From Duganella sp. sic0402 (GTDB lineage: Bacteria; Pseudomonadota; Gammaproteobacteria; Burkholderiales; Burkholderiaceae_D): a stretch of DNA of 64,000 bases. The notes below the pieces were generated by a model. That model ran no database searches. It was not told the DNA's origin and worked only from the letters and a program-made list of their open reading frames with translations. Shown piece after piece: positions 40,187 to 49,469 of this stretch (positions are counted from its first letter, which is position 1; each line of letters opens with the position of its first letter). A program made the position numbers and the translations under genes. The DNA lies in contig NZ_JAHUWK010000008.1 in assembly GCF_019219065.1 (NCBI RefSeq), positions 234,686-298,685 on the forward strand, in the 5' to 3' direction.

Positions 40187-42517
40187 ATGGCCACTCCCAT
40201 TACTGTTCCTGTTGGCTCGTTCAAGCTGCAATCCATCAGCTACGCCGGTTCCACCATCACCCTGCACTTCGACCGTGCAGTCAGCGCCGGCAACGGCAAC
40301 TTTGTGATCAGCGATGGCTATGCACAGTCGTATATGGGCATCAACGGCCTGTCGACGCGCATAGTGGGCGCCACCGACGTCCACAAGCTGGACGACAGCG
40401 ATCCGCAGATCAGCTACAACGGCCAGGACGTGGTCATCACGCTAACCTCACCGCTGAAAGCGGGTGTCAACTATAGCGTGACGATGGAGAGCGGCGCCGT
40501 GGTCGATGGCAGCAATGGCGCCAATTACGCCATCACTTCGCCCAAGCTGTTCCCGTTCACCGCCAGCGGCACGGCCAGCACGCCGCCCGCCACACCGGCG
40601 GCAGTGGTGGCGCCGGCCATCCACTTCACCGACACTGGCGACAGCAGCGACTACATCACCGCCGCACGGGACCAGCAGCTGAGCGGCAGCTACACCGGCA
40701 CGCTGGGCGCCAATGACTTCATCCAGGTATCGCTGGACAACGGTGCGTCGTGGCACAAGGCCACGGCCGGCGCAGACAACAGCTGGAGCTATAACGGCGT
40801 CATCGACACCACCAATCTGCGGCAGGGCGAGGCCGGCATATTCAACGGCACGCTACTGGCGCGCGTCAGCAACACGACGGGCGGCAGCAGCGCCACCGCC
40901 AGCCACGACTACGTGTACAGCAACCAATCGATCAAGGTCTACCTCGGCGAAGGCTTCAGCTTTTCCCTTGACACCGGCGTCAATAGCAACGACCGCATTA
41001 CCAACACGGCGGACCAGACGGTCAGCGGCAGCTACAGCGGCACGCTGCTCAGCGGCCAGAAGCTGCAAGTATCGATGGACAACGGCATCACCTGGGCCAA
41101 TGCCAGCGCAGCGAATGGCAGCTGGCAGCTGGATGTGACGCTGCTCAATGGCGCTAACTATATCCAGGCGCGGGTGATCGACGTCGCCGGCAATACCAGC
41201 GGCGTCGCCTCCAGCTATTACCAGCTGAAGACCAGCACCGTATCGCTGGCCGGGCATGAACTGGCGCTGGTCAATGGCAGCGATACCGGCATATCGTCCA
41301 CCGATGGCATCACCAAATATATCGAGGCGCTCACACTGAACGTCGCCGGCCTGCATGGCTTCGCTGCCGGCGACACCATCGAGATCGTCGATACCAGCAA
41401 TGGCTCGGTGGTGGTGGGCCGCTATGTTGTCGAATCAGGCGATCTTTATCTCGGCAACGATTATTTCAGCAACGGCTATGACGACCCAACCCCGCGCGAC
41501 ACCATCAACATCAGTCTGAACGGTTCCCTGAACGAAGGTGCGCACAGCCTGCAGGCGCGCGTGGTCGACCGGGCCGGCAATGTGGCGGCGTCCAGCGTCA
41601 GCGCCAACATCACCGTCGATACCCAGGCGTTCAGCAGCGATACACTGACCGGCAATCACTTCATCGAAACCCATACCAGCATCAGCGGCACGCTGACGGC
41701 CGACGCCGCGATTACCGACCAGATCGTAGAAGTGACCTTCGATCATGGCGCCAGCTGGCAGCAAGCCACGCTCGTCAAGACTGACACGACGCACGCCACC
41801 TGGAGTCTGGCCGGACTCGACCTGGAGCAGGCCGTGGAGTACGGCGTGCGCATTGCCGATAAAGCGGGCAATATCACCGGGGCAGCCTACTACATGACCT
41901 CGCGCGACATCGGTTACTACCATCCGGAGTACGACGACATTGTTTTGTACGCCGGTGGCGGCATCAACCCCATTACCGTCGGCGCACGTGCGACAGTGGA
42001 CGGCGGTGGCGGATACGGCGACCAGATTACGACTGGCGATGACGCGCATGTCGTGGTGGGCAATGACAGCAAGGTCGTCACTGCGAATGGCAGCAATTTT
42101 GTCAGTACCGGATTCGGCGCAGACATCACCACAGGCAACGGCAACGACACCATCTCCTGCAGTTCGATCGATTACGTCAAGATACGCGCGGGCCTGGGCA
42201 ACGACACGCTGACGGTCCGGAGCCTGGTCACCGGCCTGACACTGGGCCTCAACGGTATGGACGTGCAAGGCGTCGAAGCACTGCACTTTGGCGACAGCGG
42301 CGCCAACGAGCTGACCATCAATAGCGGCATCGCTGTGCGCACCTTCAGCGATGCAGGCAAGCTGACCATCACCGCCGCTGCCAGCGGATCGCACATCCAC
42401 CTGAGTGCACTATGGGTATCCGATGGCGCGCAGGGCGACTATCACGCCTATCACACCAGCAGCGGTGAGATACTGCTGATTGGCCAGAACATCGCGGTGG
42501 ATGTGGCGCAGGGCTAG
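40187..42517 (+). CDS. large Ig-like repeat protein with RTX-like C-terminal region
   Basis: A 776-residue Asp/Gly/Ser/Thr-rich protein. Residues ~10-126 form a SwmB/Ig-like domain (GSTITLHFDRAVSAGNGNF). Four more Ig-like units follow at ~145-245, 258-347, 355-475 and 478-570, marked by VSLDNGASWHKA, VSMDNGITWANA, ARVIDVAGNTSG, ARVVDRAGNVAAS and ADKAGNITGAA. Residues ~585-700 have RTX/hemolysin-like features (TTGNGNDTISC, AGLGNDTLTV). There is no N-terminal signal peptide, which fits type I secretion with a C-terminal signal. It is probably an adhesin or matrix protein. No secretion genes are adjacent. Confidence 0.75.
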   Translation: MATPITVPVGSFKLQSISYAGSTITLHFDRAVSAGNGNFVISDGYAQSYMGINGLSTRIVGATDVHKLDDSDPQISYNGQDVVITLTSPLKAGVNYSVTMESGAVVDGSNGANYAITSPKLFPFTASGTASTPPATPAAVVAPAIHFTDTGDSSDYITAARDQQLSGSYTGTLGANDFIQVSLDNGASWHKATAGADNSWSYNGVIDTTNLRQGEAGIFNGTLLARVSNTTGGSSATASHDYVYSNQSIKVYLGEGFSFSLDTGVNSNDRITNTADQTVSGSYSGTLLSGQKLQVSMDNGITWANASAANGSWQLDVTLLNGANYIQARVIDVAGNTSGVASSYYQLKTSTVSLAGHELALVNGSDTGISSTDGITKYIEALTLNVAGLHGFAAGDTIEIVDTSNGSVVVGRYVVESGDLYLGNDYFSNGYDDPTPRDTINISLNGSLNEGAHSLQARVVDRAGNVAASSVSANITVDTQAFSSDTLTGNHFIETHTSISGTLTADAAITDQIVEVTFDHGASWQQATLVKTDTTHATWSLAGLDLEQAVEYGVRIADKAGNITGAAYYMTSRDIGYYHPEYDDIVLYAGGGINPITVGARATVDGGGGYGDQITTGDDAHVVVGNDSKVVTANGSNFVSTGFGADITTGNGNDTISCSSIDYVKIRAGLGNDTLTVRSLVTGLTLGLNGMDVQGVEALHFGDSGANELTINSGIAVRTFSDAGKLTITAAASGSHIHLSALWVSDGAQGDYHAYHTSSGEILLIGQNIAVDVAQG

Positions 42518-42526
42518 GTTCAGGAT

Positions 42527-43417
42527 TTACAGCGTGCGGCGCGAGCGGAACTCGCGCCATTCGCCGCTGGCAGGGTCGATGAAGCTGATGGCGCGCGCCA
42601 GCAACTGCAAAGGTTGCGACACATCGTCCTGCTTGCACGGCAGCGCCACCGGATAGAAGGCGTCGTTGACGATCGGGATGCCGAGCGACGACAGATGCAC
42701 GCGCAGCTGATGCTGACGGCCGGTGTGAGGGTGCAGACGATACAAAGTCAGCTCGCCACGGTGCTCGATGATGTCGATCAGCGTTTCCGAATTCGGCTCG
42801 CCCTCCTCCTCTTTCATGGTAAAGAACTTGTCGCCTTCCACCATGCGGCTGCGATAGGTAAAGGGAAACTGTACATCGTGCAGGCGCGGCGCCAGCGCCT
42901 CGTATTCCTTGTCGATCACGCGCTTCTGGAACATCGATTGATAGATGCCACGGCTGGCGGCATTGCGCGAGAAAATCACCACACCGGCCGTCTCGCGGTC
43001 CAGCCGATGAATCGGCGTCAGGTCCTGTTCGCCCAGTGTTTTCCGTAGCCGCACCAGCAGCGTCTCATGCAGGAAGCGGCCGGTTGGAATCACCGGCAGG
43101 AAGTGCGGCTTGTCGACCACAACCAGATGCTCGTCCATGTGCAGGATCTCTTCCTTGAATGGAATCGGCGTCTCCGGCATATCCAGTTCGCGGTAGTAGA
43201 AAATCCGCAGGCCACGCCTGAAGCGGCTGGCTGGCAGCAGTTGCTGGCCTTCGCCATCCACCACATCGCCGCGTGCCATGCGTTCGCGCCAAGTCGCCTC
43301 CGGTACATCTGGAAAGCGCGCCACCAGGAAACTGATCAGGTCCGGCCACTCGCCTTCCGGCAGATACAGATAGCTGGGCGCGACACCGTCGCGCATGGGC
43401 AGCGGATGAGACGACAT
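42527..43417 (-). CDS. RluA-family pseudouridine synthase
   Basis: About 296 residues. The catalytic Asp lies in IHRLDRETAGVVIFSR (about 140). HPHTGRQHQLRVHLSSLGIPIVND is the second family hallmark. An N-terminal segment (residues ~1-70) precedes VVDKPHFLPVIPTG. The overall layout is that of RluA-like enzymes acting on 23S rRNA or tRNA, close to the TruC/RluA group; the target position cannot be told. The ATG at 43417 lies just after the M48 protease stop. It converges on the Ig-like gene with a 9-bp gap. Confidence 0.88.
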   Translation of the reverse strand: MSSHPLPMRDGVAPSYLYLPEGEWPDLISFLVARFPDVPEATWRERMARGDVVDGEGQQLLPASRFRRGLRIFYYRELDMPETPIPFKEEILHMDEHLVVVDKPHFLPVIPTGRFLHETLLVRLRKTLGEQDLTPIHRLDRETAGVVIFSRNAASRGIYQSMFQKRVIDKEYEALAPRLHDVQFPFTYRSRMVEGDKFFTMKEEEGEPNSETLIDIIEHRGELTLYRLHPHTGRQHQLRVHLSSLGIPIVNDAFYPVALPCKQDDVSQPLQLLARAISFIDPASGEWREFRSRRTL

Positions 43418-43418
43418 A

Positions 43419-44294
43419 TCAGGAGCGTGGCAGCGCGAGCGAGCGGTAAACCGGCAGTTTGTTGGGATCAAGACCTTTGGCGCGCGCATACACCGGCAGC
43501 ACCAGGTGCATATGCTCGTTCATTTCCTTGATGCGGTCTTTGCCAGTCGGGTGAGTCGACAGGAAGCTGATCGGCTGGTTCTTGTTAATCGCGCTCATTT
43601 TCTCCCACAGCGCGATGCCAGCACGCGGGTCGAAGCCGGCACGCGCAGCCAAGTCCATGCCGACCAGATCAGCCTCGGTTTCGTCGCCGCGCGAGAACTT
43701 CAACGACGCCATCTTGGCGGCGCCGCTGCCAAGCGCATCGCCAAGGCGCGGGTCGATGCCGAAGTAAGCAGCACCGGCGGCGCCGGCAACGCGGCCGAAC
43801 AGCGACGCCGCATTATTCTTGCCGGCCTGTGCTCGTGCATGTTCGCGCAGCGCGTGCGCAATCTCGTGCCCCATCACCATCGCCACTTCATCATCGGTCA
43901 GATTCAGCTTGGTCAGGATGCCGTTGTAGAAGGCGATGCGCCCGCCCGGCATGCAGAAGGCGTTGACGGTGTCGGAGCGCAGCAGATTGACCTGCCAGTC
44001 CCATTTGGCCGAATCGGGATTCCAGCGCGTGGTAAACGGGATGATGCGCCTGGCGATCGCGCGCAGACGAATCAGCTGTGGATTGCTGTCGGTGGCGACG
44101 GCATCCTTCTTGTGCGCTTCGGTTAGCATCTGGTTGTATTGCAGTTTCGACTGCTGATCGAACTGCGCGGCGTCAGCGCCGGCCAGCGCGCGCGCGCGCG
44201 ACAGCTTCTCGACCGGGATACCATCATTCTGCGCCATGGCGCTGGCACAGAGCAGCAGCGCCGCCACGGCGGCTTTCAATTTAAGCTTTTTCAT
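43419..44294 (-). CDS. M48-family periplasmic metalloprotease
   Basis: A 291-residue protein with signal peptide MKKLKLKAAVAALLLCASAMA. The zinc motif is VMGHEIAHALREHARAQ (HEIAH near 143), and the third ligand Glu lies in RGDETEADLVGMDLAARAGFDP. It resembles LoiP/YcaL-like quality-control proteases rather than the membrane-bound HtpX. It overlaps the AmpG-type transporter gene by 14 bp, suggesting coexpression during envelope turnover or stress. Confidence 0.9.
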   Translation of the reverse strand: MKKLKLKAAVAALLLCASAMAQNDGIPVEKLSRARALAGADAAQFDQQSKLQYNQMLTEAHKKDAVATDSNPQLIRLRAIARRIIPFTTRWNPDSAKWDWQVNLLRSDTVNAFCMPGGRIAFYNGILTKLNLTDDEVAMVMGHEIAHALREHARAQAGKNNAASLFGRVAGAAGAAYFGIDPRLGDALGSGAAKMASLKFSRGDETEADLVGMDLAARAGFDPRAGIALWEKMSAINKNQPISFLSTHPTGKDRIKEMNEHMHLVLPVYARAKGLDPNKLPVYRSLALPRS

Positions 44295-45528
44295 GTCCGC
44301 TATTCCATGGAGCGATTTTAGGCAGCATCATCATCGCCGGGAAGGCCAGGATGAAGCATACGATAAAGAACCAGAACCATCCGGTTTCCGCCACAATATA
44401 CCCTACCGAGGAATTGATGAATGTGCGCGGGACCGCAGCCAGGCTGGAAAACAGCGCGTACTGGGTGGCGGTATAGCGCGGATCGGTGGCGCGCGACATG
44501 AACGCCACCAGCGCCGCCGAGCCCAGTCCCAAACTGGCAAAGGCTTCAAAACCAAAGACGGCGCTCAGCAGCAGCTTGTCCGGCCCTACCTGCGCCAGCC
44601 AGGCGAAGCCCAGGATGGCAATCGCCTGCAACACGCCGAACACCCACAGCGCGCGGTTGATGCCCAGCTTGATCATCCAGATGCCGCCCACCGCGCCACC
44701 GGCCAGGCTGGCCCACCAGCCAGTGGCGTTGGCGGCCAGGCCGATGTCCTTGGTCGAGAAGCCGATATCCAGGAAGAATTTGGTCGACAGTGCGGTAGTC
44801 ATGGTGTCGCCGATCTTGTACAGCAGGACGAAGGCGATGATGAACAGCGCCTGTTTCAAGCCGTCACGCTGGACAAATTCGCGGAATGGCAGCACCACCG
44901 CCTCTTGCAGATTCTTTGGCGGCTCGCCGTACACCACCGGCTCCTTCGCCAGCAGTGTGCACACCAGGCCAGGCAGCATAAAGGCCGCCACGGTCCAGAA
45001 CACGATCTGCCACGGCTGGCTGTCCGCCATCACCAACCCCAGCGCGCTCGGAATCAGGCTGGCCGCCTTGTAGGCGTTGACGATGATGGCAGCGCCCAGC
45101 CCCTGCTCTTCCTCGGCCAGGATCTCGCGGCGATAAGCGTCGATCACCACGTCCTGGCTGGCCGACAGGAAGGCGATCAGGAATACCACCACCGCGATCA
45201 GCGACAGTTCCAGTTTCGGATCGAGCATACCCAGCCCGCCGATAAAGGCGAACAGCGCCAGCTGCGTCACCGCCATCCAGCCGCGCCGGCGGCCGATCGG
45301 CAGCACGGTGTAGCGGTCCATGAACGGCGCCCACAGGAATTTGAAGGTGTAAGGGAACATGGCCAGGCCGAACAAGCCCAGCGCCTTGACATCCAGCCCG
45401 GCCGTGGCCAGCCACGCCTGCATCAGGTAAATCAGCGTGTACAGCGGCAGGCCGGAGCTAAAGCCCAGGAACAGGATGGAAGCGGTGCGTCCGTTGATGT
45501 AGCTGTACCAGGGCCGGCGGGTACTCAT
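44281..45528 (-). CDS. ampG: AmpG-family muropeptide MFS transporter
   Basis: About 415 residues with twelve predicted membrane helices. The opening ILFLGFSSGLPLYTLIYLMQAWL and the A-loop FLWAPFMDRYTVLPIGRRRGWM are characteristic of AmpG, as is QDVVIDAYRREIL. AmpG imports GlcNAc-anhydroMurNAc peptides released during wall turnover, feeding recycling and AmpR-type induction signalling. The ATG at 45528 gives MSTRRPWYSY; a longer frame runs into the metW spacer. The 3' end overlaps the M48 gene. Confidence 0.9.
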   Translation of the reverse strand: MSTRRPWYSYINGRTASILFLGFSSGLPLYTLIYLMQAWLATAGLDVKALGLFGLAMFPYTFKFLWAPFMDRYTVLPIGRRRGWMAVTQLALFAFIGGLGMLDPKLELSLIAVVVFLIAFLSASQDVVIDAYRREILAEEEQGLGAAIIVNAYKAASLIPSALGLVMADSQPWQIVFWTVAAFMLPGLVCTLLAKEPVVYGEPPKNLQEAVVLPFREFVQRDGLKQALFIIAFVLLYKIGDTMTTALSTKFFLDIGFSTKDIGLAANATGWWASLAGGAVGGIWMIKLGINRALWVFGVLQAIAILGFAWLAQVGPDKLLLSAVFGFEAFASLGLGSAALVAFMSRATDPRYTATQYALFSSLAAVPRTFINSSVGYIVAETGWFWFFIVCFILAFPAMMMLPKIAPWNSGHEKA

Positions 45529-45538
45529 ATGCGTGTCA

Positions 45539-46141
45539 TTATTTTTTACGTAGTCGGAAGACGGCAAGATCGCCGCGCAGATTAGGCAGGAATGATACCC
45601 GTTTCCCCTCTGCCAGCGCCACACATTCAATCACTTCCAGCCCGCATTCTTCCGCCAGGTCGCGGAAGTCGTAGATGGTGGCGCAACGCACGTTGGGCGT
45701 GTCGTACCACTCGTATGGCAGCGATTCCGACACCGGCATGCGCCCCTTCAGCAACGCCACGCGGTGTGGCCAGTAGGCGAAGTTGGGGAAGGACACAATC
45801 GCCTCCTTGCCGACGCGGACGATGTCGCGCAGCAGATCCTCGACGTGCTTCATCATCTGCAAGGACGACAGGCACAGCACCGTATCGAACGAGTTATCGC
45901 CGAACAGTCCCAGGCCGTTTTCCATATCCTGCTGCACCACCTGCACGCCGCGCTGGGTCGATGCCAATACCTTGTCGTCGGCGATTTCGATACCGTAGCC
46001 GCTGCATTGCTTGTCGCTTTGCAGATAATCCATCATCACGCCGTCGCCGCAGCCGACGTCCAGCACATGCGCCTTGTTGTCGATCCAGTGGGCGATGAAG
46101 GCCAGGTCCGGACGCGCCGCGCTCAGTTCATTGAAATTCAT
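45539..46141 (-). CDS. metW: methionine biosynthesis protein MetW
   Basis: A 200-residue methyltransferase-fold protein. It opens MNFNELSAARPDLAFIAHWI and contains the SAM-type loop HVLDVGCGDGVMMDYL. VSFPNFAYWPHRVALLKGRMP and SLPYEWYDTPNVR are MetW signatures. It works with MetX, with which it overlaps by 4 bp, in acylation of homoserine; its exact chemistry is unsettled. Residues upstream of the ATG at 46141 belong to the metX reading region. Confidence 0.94.
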   Translation of the reverse strand: MNFNELSAARPDLAFIAHWIDNKAHVLDVGCGDGVMMDYLQSDKQCSGYGIEIADDKVLASTQRGVQVVQQDMENGLGLFGDNSFDTVLCLSSLQMMKHVEDLLRDIVRVGKEAIVSFPNFAYWPHRVALLKGRMPVSESLPYEWYDTPNVRCATIYDFRDLAEECGLEVIECVALAEGKRVSFLPNLRGDLAVFRLRKK

Positions 46142-47286
46142 GCCGCAGCTCCGATCTCTTTCCACACCTGCCCATAGTAGGCCCGCACCATATTCATATA
46201 CCGCGCATCTTCCAGCAGGAAGGCGTCGTGGCCGTGCGGCGCGTCGATTTCCGCATAGGTGACGTTGCGGCGGTTGCTGATCAGCGCCTGCACGATTTCG
46301 CGGCTGCGCTCCGGCGAGAAGCGCCAGTCGGTGGTGAAGGAAGCCAGGAAGAACTTGGCCTTGGTGCCCGCCAGGGTCTTTGCCAGGTCGCCGCCGTGCA
46401 GGCGCGCCGGGTCAAAGTAATCCAGCGCCTTGGTAATCAGCAGATAGGTATTGGCGTCGAAATATTCGGAGAACTTGTCGCCCTGGTAGCGCAGATAGGA
46501 CTCGATCTCGAAGTCGATGCCGAAGTCGAACTTGTAGTCGCCGGAGGTCGCCACATCGCGCAGCTTGCGGCCGAACTTCTCCGCCATATCGTCGTCGGAC
46601 AGATAAGTGATGTGGCCAACCATGCGCGCCACGCGCAGGCCGTTCTTCGGCACCACACCATGTGCGTAGAAATCGCCGCCATGGTAATCCGGATCGGACA
46701 GGATGGCCTGGCGTGCCACATCGTTGAAGGCGATATTCTGCGCCGACAGCTTGGCGGTCGAGGCGATCACCACGCAGTGACGCAAACGTTCAGGGTACAT
46801 GATCGACCAGGCCAGCGCCTGCATGCCGCCCAGCGAACCGCCCATGACAGCGGCGAACTGCGTGATGCCCAGCTGGTCGGCGAGACGCGCCTGCGCGGCC
46901 ACCCAGTCTTCCACCGTGACCACCGGGAAGGCGGCGCCATAAGGCTTGCCGGTGGCCGGGTTGGCATGCATAGGACCAGTCGAGCCAAAGCAGGAACCAA
47001 GGTTGTTAACCCCGATCACAAAGAACTTGTCAGTGTCCAGCGGTTTGCCCGGACCGACCATATTGTCCCACCAGCCGGTGCTTTTGGGCTGGCCTTCGTA
47101 TTCGCCGGCGACATGGTGCGAGGCGTTCAGTGCGTGGCAGACCAGCACCGCGTTGGACTTGTCGGCGTTCAGCGTGCCGTAGGTTTCGTACATCAGCATA
47201 TAGTCGCGCAGCGACGCGCCGCTTTGCAGGAGCAAAGGCTCGGCAAAATGCATGGTTTGCGGCTTAACGTATCCCAGGGATGACAT
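46138..47286 (-). CDS. metX: homoserine O-acyltransferase MetX
   Basis: A 382-residue alpha/beta-hydrolase-fold acyltransferase. The nucleophile Ser is in VMGGSLGGMQALAWSIMYP (about 150), and the catalytic Asp and His near the C-terminus are in FTTDWRFSPERS and DAPHGHDAFLLE. CHALNASHHVAG forms the oxyanion region. The acyl donor (acetyl- or succinyl-CoA) cannot be read reliably by eye. No Shine-Dalgarno sequence is seen; the leader just before the ATG is A-rich. metX and metW form an operon after ptsP. Confidence 0.95.
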   Translation of the reverse strand: MSSLGYVKPQTMHFAEPLLLQSGASLRDYMLMYETYGTLNADKSNAVLVCHALNASHHVAGEYEGQPKSTGWWDNMVGPGKPLDTDKFFVIGVNNLGSCFGSTGPMHANPATGKPYGAAFPVVTVEDWVAAQARLADQLGITQFAAVMGGSLGGMQALAWSIMYPERLRHCVVIASTAKLSAQNIAFNDVARQAILSDPDYHGGDFYAHGVVPKNGLRVARMVGHITYLSDDDMAEKFGRKLRDVATSGDYKFDFGIDFEIESYLRYQGDKFSEYFDANTYLLITKALDYFDPARLHGGDLAKTLAGTKAKFFLASFTTDWRFSPERSREIVQALISNRRNVTYAEIDAPHGHDAFLLEDARYMNMVRAYYGQVWKEIGAAA

Positions 47287-47334
47287 TGTTGATTTAGTTT
47301 TTTTTGAGGGGCGGCCCCGCGGGCCATCTATCAG

Positions 47335-47362
47335 GGCGGGACCGCGAATGGTGGGTCCCGCC
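47335..47362 (-). terminator. GC-rich hairpin after ptsP, no U-tract
   Basis: A perfect 9-bp stem (47335-47343 with 47354-47362) and a 10-base loop start 3 bp after the ptsP stop. No T-run follows on the minus strand, so it may be a Rho-dependent end, an RNA stabiliser, or part of the metX leader (79 bp). I do not recognise a SAM riboswitch in that leader. Confidence 0.4.
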
Positions 47363-47365
47363 GAC

Positions 47366-49114
47366 TTACATCAATTGTAATTGTTCGACCGCGTCTGCAA
47401 TTACATTGGGTTCCATCGAGCGCATGATCTTGCGGGTTTGCGGCATGATGCGCGCAAGGTCGCTGTTCAGGATTTCCTGCTTGACCGACAGCAGTTGGGC
47501 CGGGTGCATAGAGAATTCCCGCAGTCCCATACCCAGCAGCAGACGTGTCAATTTAACATCGCCGGCCATTTCGCCGCATACCGCGACGTCGATCCCGGCT
47601 TTATGCCCGGCCGCAATCGTCATCGAGATCAATTGCAGCACAGCCGGATGCAGCGGATTGTAAAGGTGTGCGACTTCATAATCAACCCGGTCGATCGCCA
47701 GCGTGTACTGGATCAGGTCATTGGTGCCGATCGACAGGAAGTCCATGCGCTTGACGAACATCGGCAGCGCCAGCGCCGCCGCCGGAATTTCGATCATGGC
47801 GCCGACATCGACATCATCATCGAACTTGATATGCTGCTCGCGCAGCTCGGCCTTGGCCTGCGCCACCATGGCCAGCGTCTGATCGATTTCAAACGCGTGC
47901 GCCAGCATCGGCACCAGGATGCGCACCTTGCCGAACGCCGAGGCGCGCAGGATGGCGCGCAGCTGCGCCAGGAAGATCTGCGGCTCGGCCAGGCAGTAGC
48001 GGATCGCGCGCAGGCCCAGCGCCGGATTCAGCGCCGTTTGCTCGCCCTGGTCCAGCGGCTTGTCGGCGCCGATGTCCAGCGTGCGGATGGTGACCGGGCG
48101 GCCCTTCATCGCCACCACGGCTTTCTTGTACTGCTCGAACTGTTCGTCCTCCGACGGGATCTTGCTGTTGCGGCCCATGAACAGGAATTCGGAGCGGAAC
48201 AAGCCAACGCCATTGGCGCCCGCCTCCATCGCGGCCTGGCAATCGTCCGGCAGTTCGATATTCGCCAGCAGCGTGATCTCGGTGCCGTCCTTGGTGATGG
48301 CCGGCGTCTTCTTCAGCTTTTGCAGCTTCTTCCTGGCGCGTGCGGCGGCGCTCTGCCGCTCGCGGTACTGGTTCAGGATCAGCGCGCTCGGATTGGCGAT
48401 CACCACGCCGGCGTCGCCGTCGATGATCAGCCAGTCGTCCTGCTCAACCAGCGTCGAGGCGCCGGACACGCCCACCGTCGCCGGAATATCCAGCGAGCGG
48501 GCGACAATCGCGGTATGCGAGTTCTGGCCGCCGACATCGGTGACAAAGCCAATGAAGGAACGGTCGCGGAACTGCAGCATGTCGGCCGGCGAAATATCGT
48601 GGGCGACGATGATCATCTGCGGCTGGAACTCGTCGCCGCCGGTTGGCGCGGCAGCCGGCAGGATCTGCTCGGTGCCCAGCATCACCTTCAGCACGCGCTC
48701 GGCCACCTGCTGGATGTCGGCCTTGCGTTCGCGCAGATAAGGGTCTTCGATTTCGTCGAACTGCGCCGACAGCTCATCGATCTGGGTCAGCAGCGCCCAT
48801 TCGGCGTTGTAGTGGCGGGTGCGGATGATGTCCAGCGGCGCTTCGGAAATCATCGGGTCGGACAGGATCAGCGCATGCACGTCGATGAACGCGCCCAGCT
48901 CGGTCGGCGCATCCTTGGGCAGCTCGTTCCACAGCGTTTGCAGTTCTTTGTGGACGGCGGCCAGCGCGTGTTGCAGGCGGCTGACTTCCGCCTCGACCTG
49001 CTCCTCGGCCACCAGGTAGTGCTTGACGTCCAGCGCCGCCGGCGCCAGCAAGTGGGCGCGGCCGATCGCGATGCCGCGTGAGACAGGAATGCCGTGCAGC
49101 GTGAACGAGGCCAT
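47366..49114 (-). CDS. ptsP: PTS enzyme I (PEP--protein phosphotransferase)
   Basis: About 582 residues from the ATG at 49114 (MASFTLHGIPVSRGIAIGRA); an ATG at 49159 overlapping the ptsH stop (TAATG) is an alternative that adds 15 residues. The phospho-His domain has GGQNSHTAIVARSLDIPATVG (His near 198). The PEP-binding barrel has GLFRSEFLFMGR, GIGLRAIRYCL-like GLRAIRYCLAEP, and GTNDLIQYTLAIDR. There is no GAF domain, so it is PtsI-like rather than PtsP(Ntr)-like. It phosphorylates HPr, encoded directly upstream. Confidence 0.94.
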   Translation of the reverse strand: MASFTLHGIPVSRGIAIGRAHLLAPAALDVKHYLVAEEQVEAEVSRLQHALAAVHKELQTLWNELPKDAPTELGAFIDVHALILSDPMISEAPLDIIRTRHYNAEWALLTQIDELSAQFDEIEDPYLRERKADIQQVAERVLKVMLGTEQILPAAAPTGGDEFQPQMIIVAHDISPADMLQFRDRSFIGFVTDVGGQNSHTAIVARSLDIPATVGVSGASTLVEQDDWLIIDGDAGVVIANPSALILNQYRERQSAAARARKKLQKLKKTPAITKDGTEITLLANIELPDDCQAAMEAGANGVGLFRSEFLFMGRNSKIPSEDEQFEQYKKAVVAMKGRPVTIRTLDIGADKPLDQGEQTALNPALGLRAIRYCLAEPQIFLAQLRAILRASAFGKVRILVPMLAHAFEIDQTLAMVAQAKAELREQHIKFDDDVDVGAMIEIPAAALALPMFVKRMDFLSIGTNDLIQYTLAIDRVDYEVAHLYNPLHPAVLQLISMTIAAGHKAGIDVAVCGEMAGDVKLTRLLLGMGLREFSMHPAQLLSVKQEILNSDLARIMPQTRKIMRSMEPNVIADAVEQLQLM

Positions 49115-49158
49115 CGGCTGGCCTGCGGGGAAACGGGGACGGCTGCGCTCCGCCCCCA

Positions 49159-49428
49159 TTACTCGCCTTCGCCGAACTTGTCGTTGACCAGCGCGGCCAG
49201 GGCGGCGACGCAGTCGCCTTCATCCGGACCGTCTGCTTCCAGCAGGACTTTGGCGCCCTTGCCGGCGGCCAGCATCATCACGCCCATGATGGATTTGGCG
49301 TTGATGCGGCGCGCGTTGCGCGTCAGCCAGACATCGCTTTTGTATTTTGCTGCCAGTTGGGTAAATTTGGCGGAAGCGCGCGCATGCAAACCAAGCTTGT
49401 TAATAATTTCGAGTTCTTGCTGAATCAT
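49159..49428 (-). CDS. ptsH: phosphocarrier protein HPr
   Basis: An 89-residue HPr. The active His15 is in KLGLHARASAKF, and Ser46 in INAKSIMGVMML keeps the HPr-kinase site, so regulatory phosphorylation is possible. It passes phosphate from enzyme I to the EIIA domain encoded upstream (49470-49877). Its stop overlaps a possible ptsP start. Confidence 0.95.
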   Translation of the reverse strand: MIQQELEIINKLGLHARASAKFTQLAAKYKSDVWLTRNARRINAKSIMGVMMLAAGKGAKVLLEADGPDEGDCVAALAALVNDKFGEGE

Positions 49429-49469
49429 TTTTCTTTTGTCTCAATCAGATTGCGCATTGCTAAAAAGCG

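Noticed and set aside
40187..42517. Phage tail or S-layer protein
   Set aside because: No other phage genes are near, and the Ig-like plus RTX-like plan fits a type I-secreted adhesin better.
47287..47365. SAM-type riboswitch in the metX leader
   Set aside because: Only 79 bp are available, one GC hairpin belongs to the ptsP end, and I could not fit a known SAM riboswitch fold.
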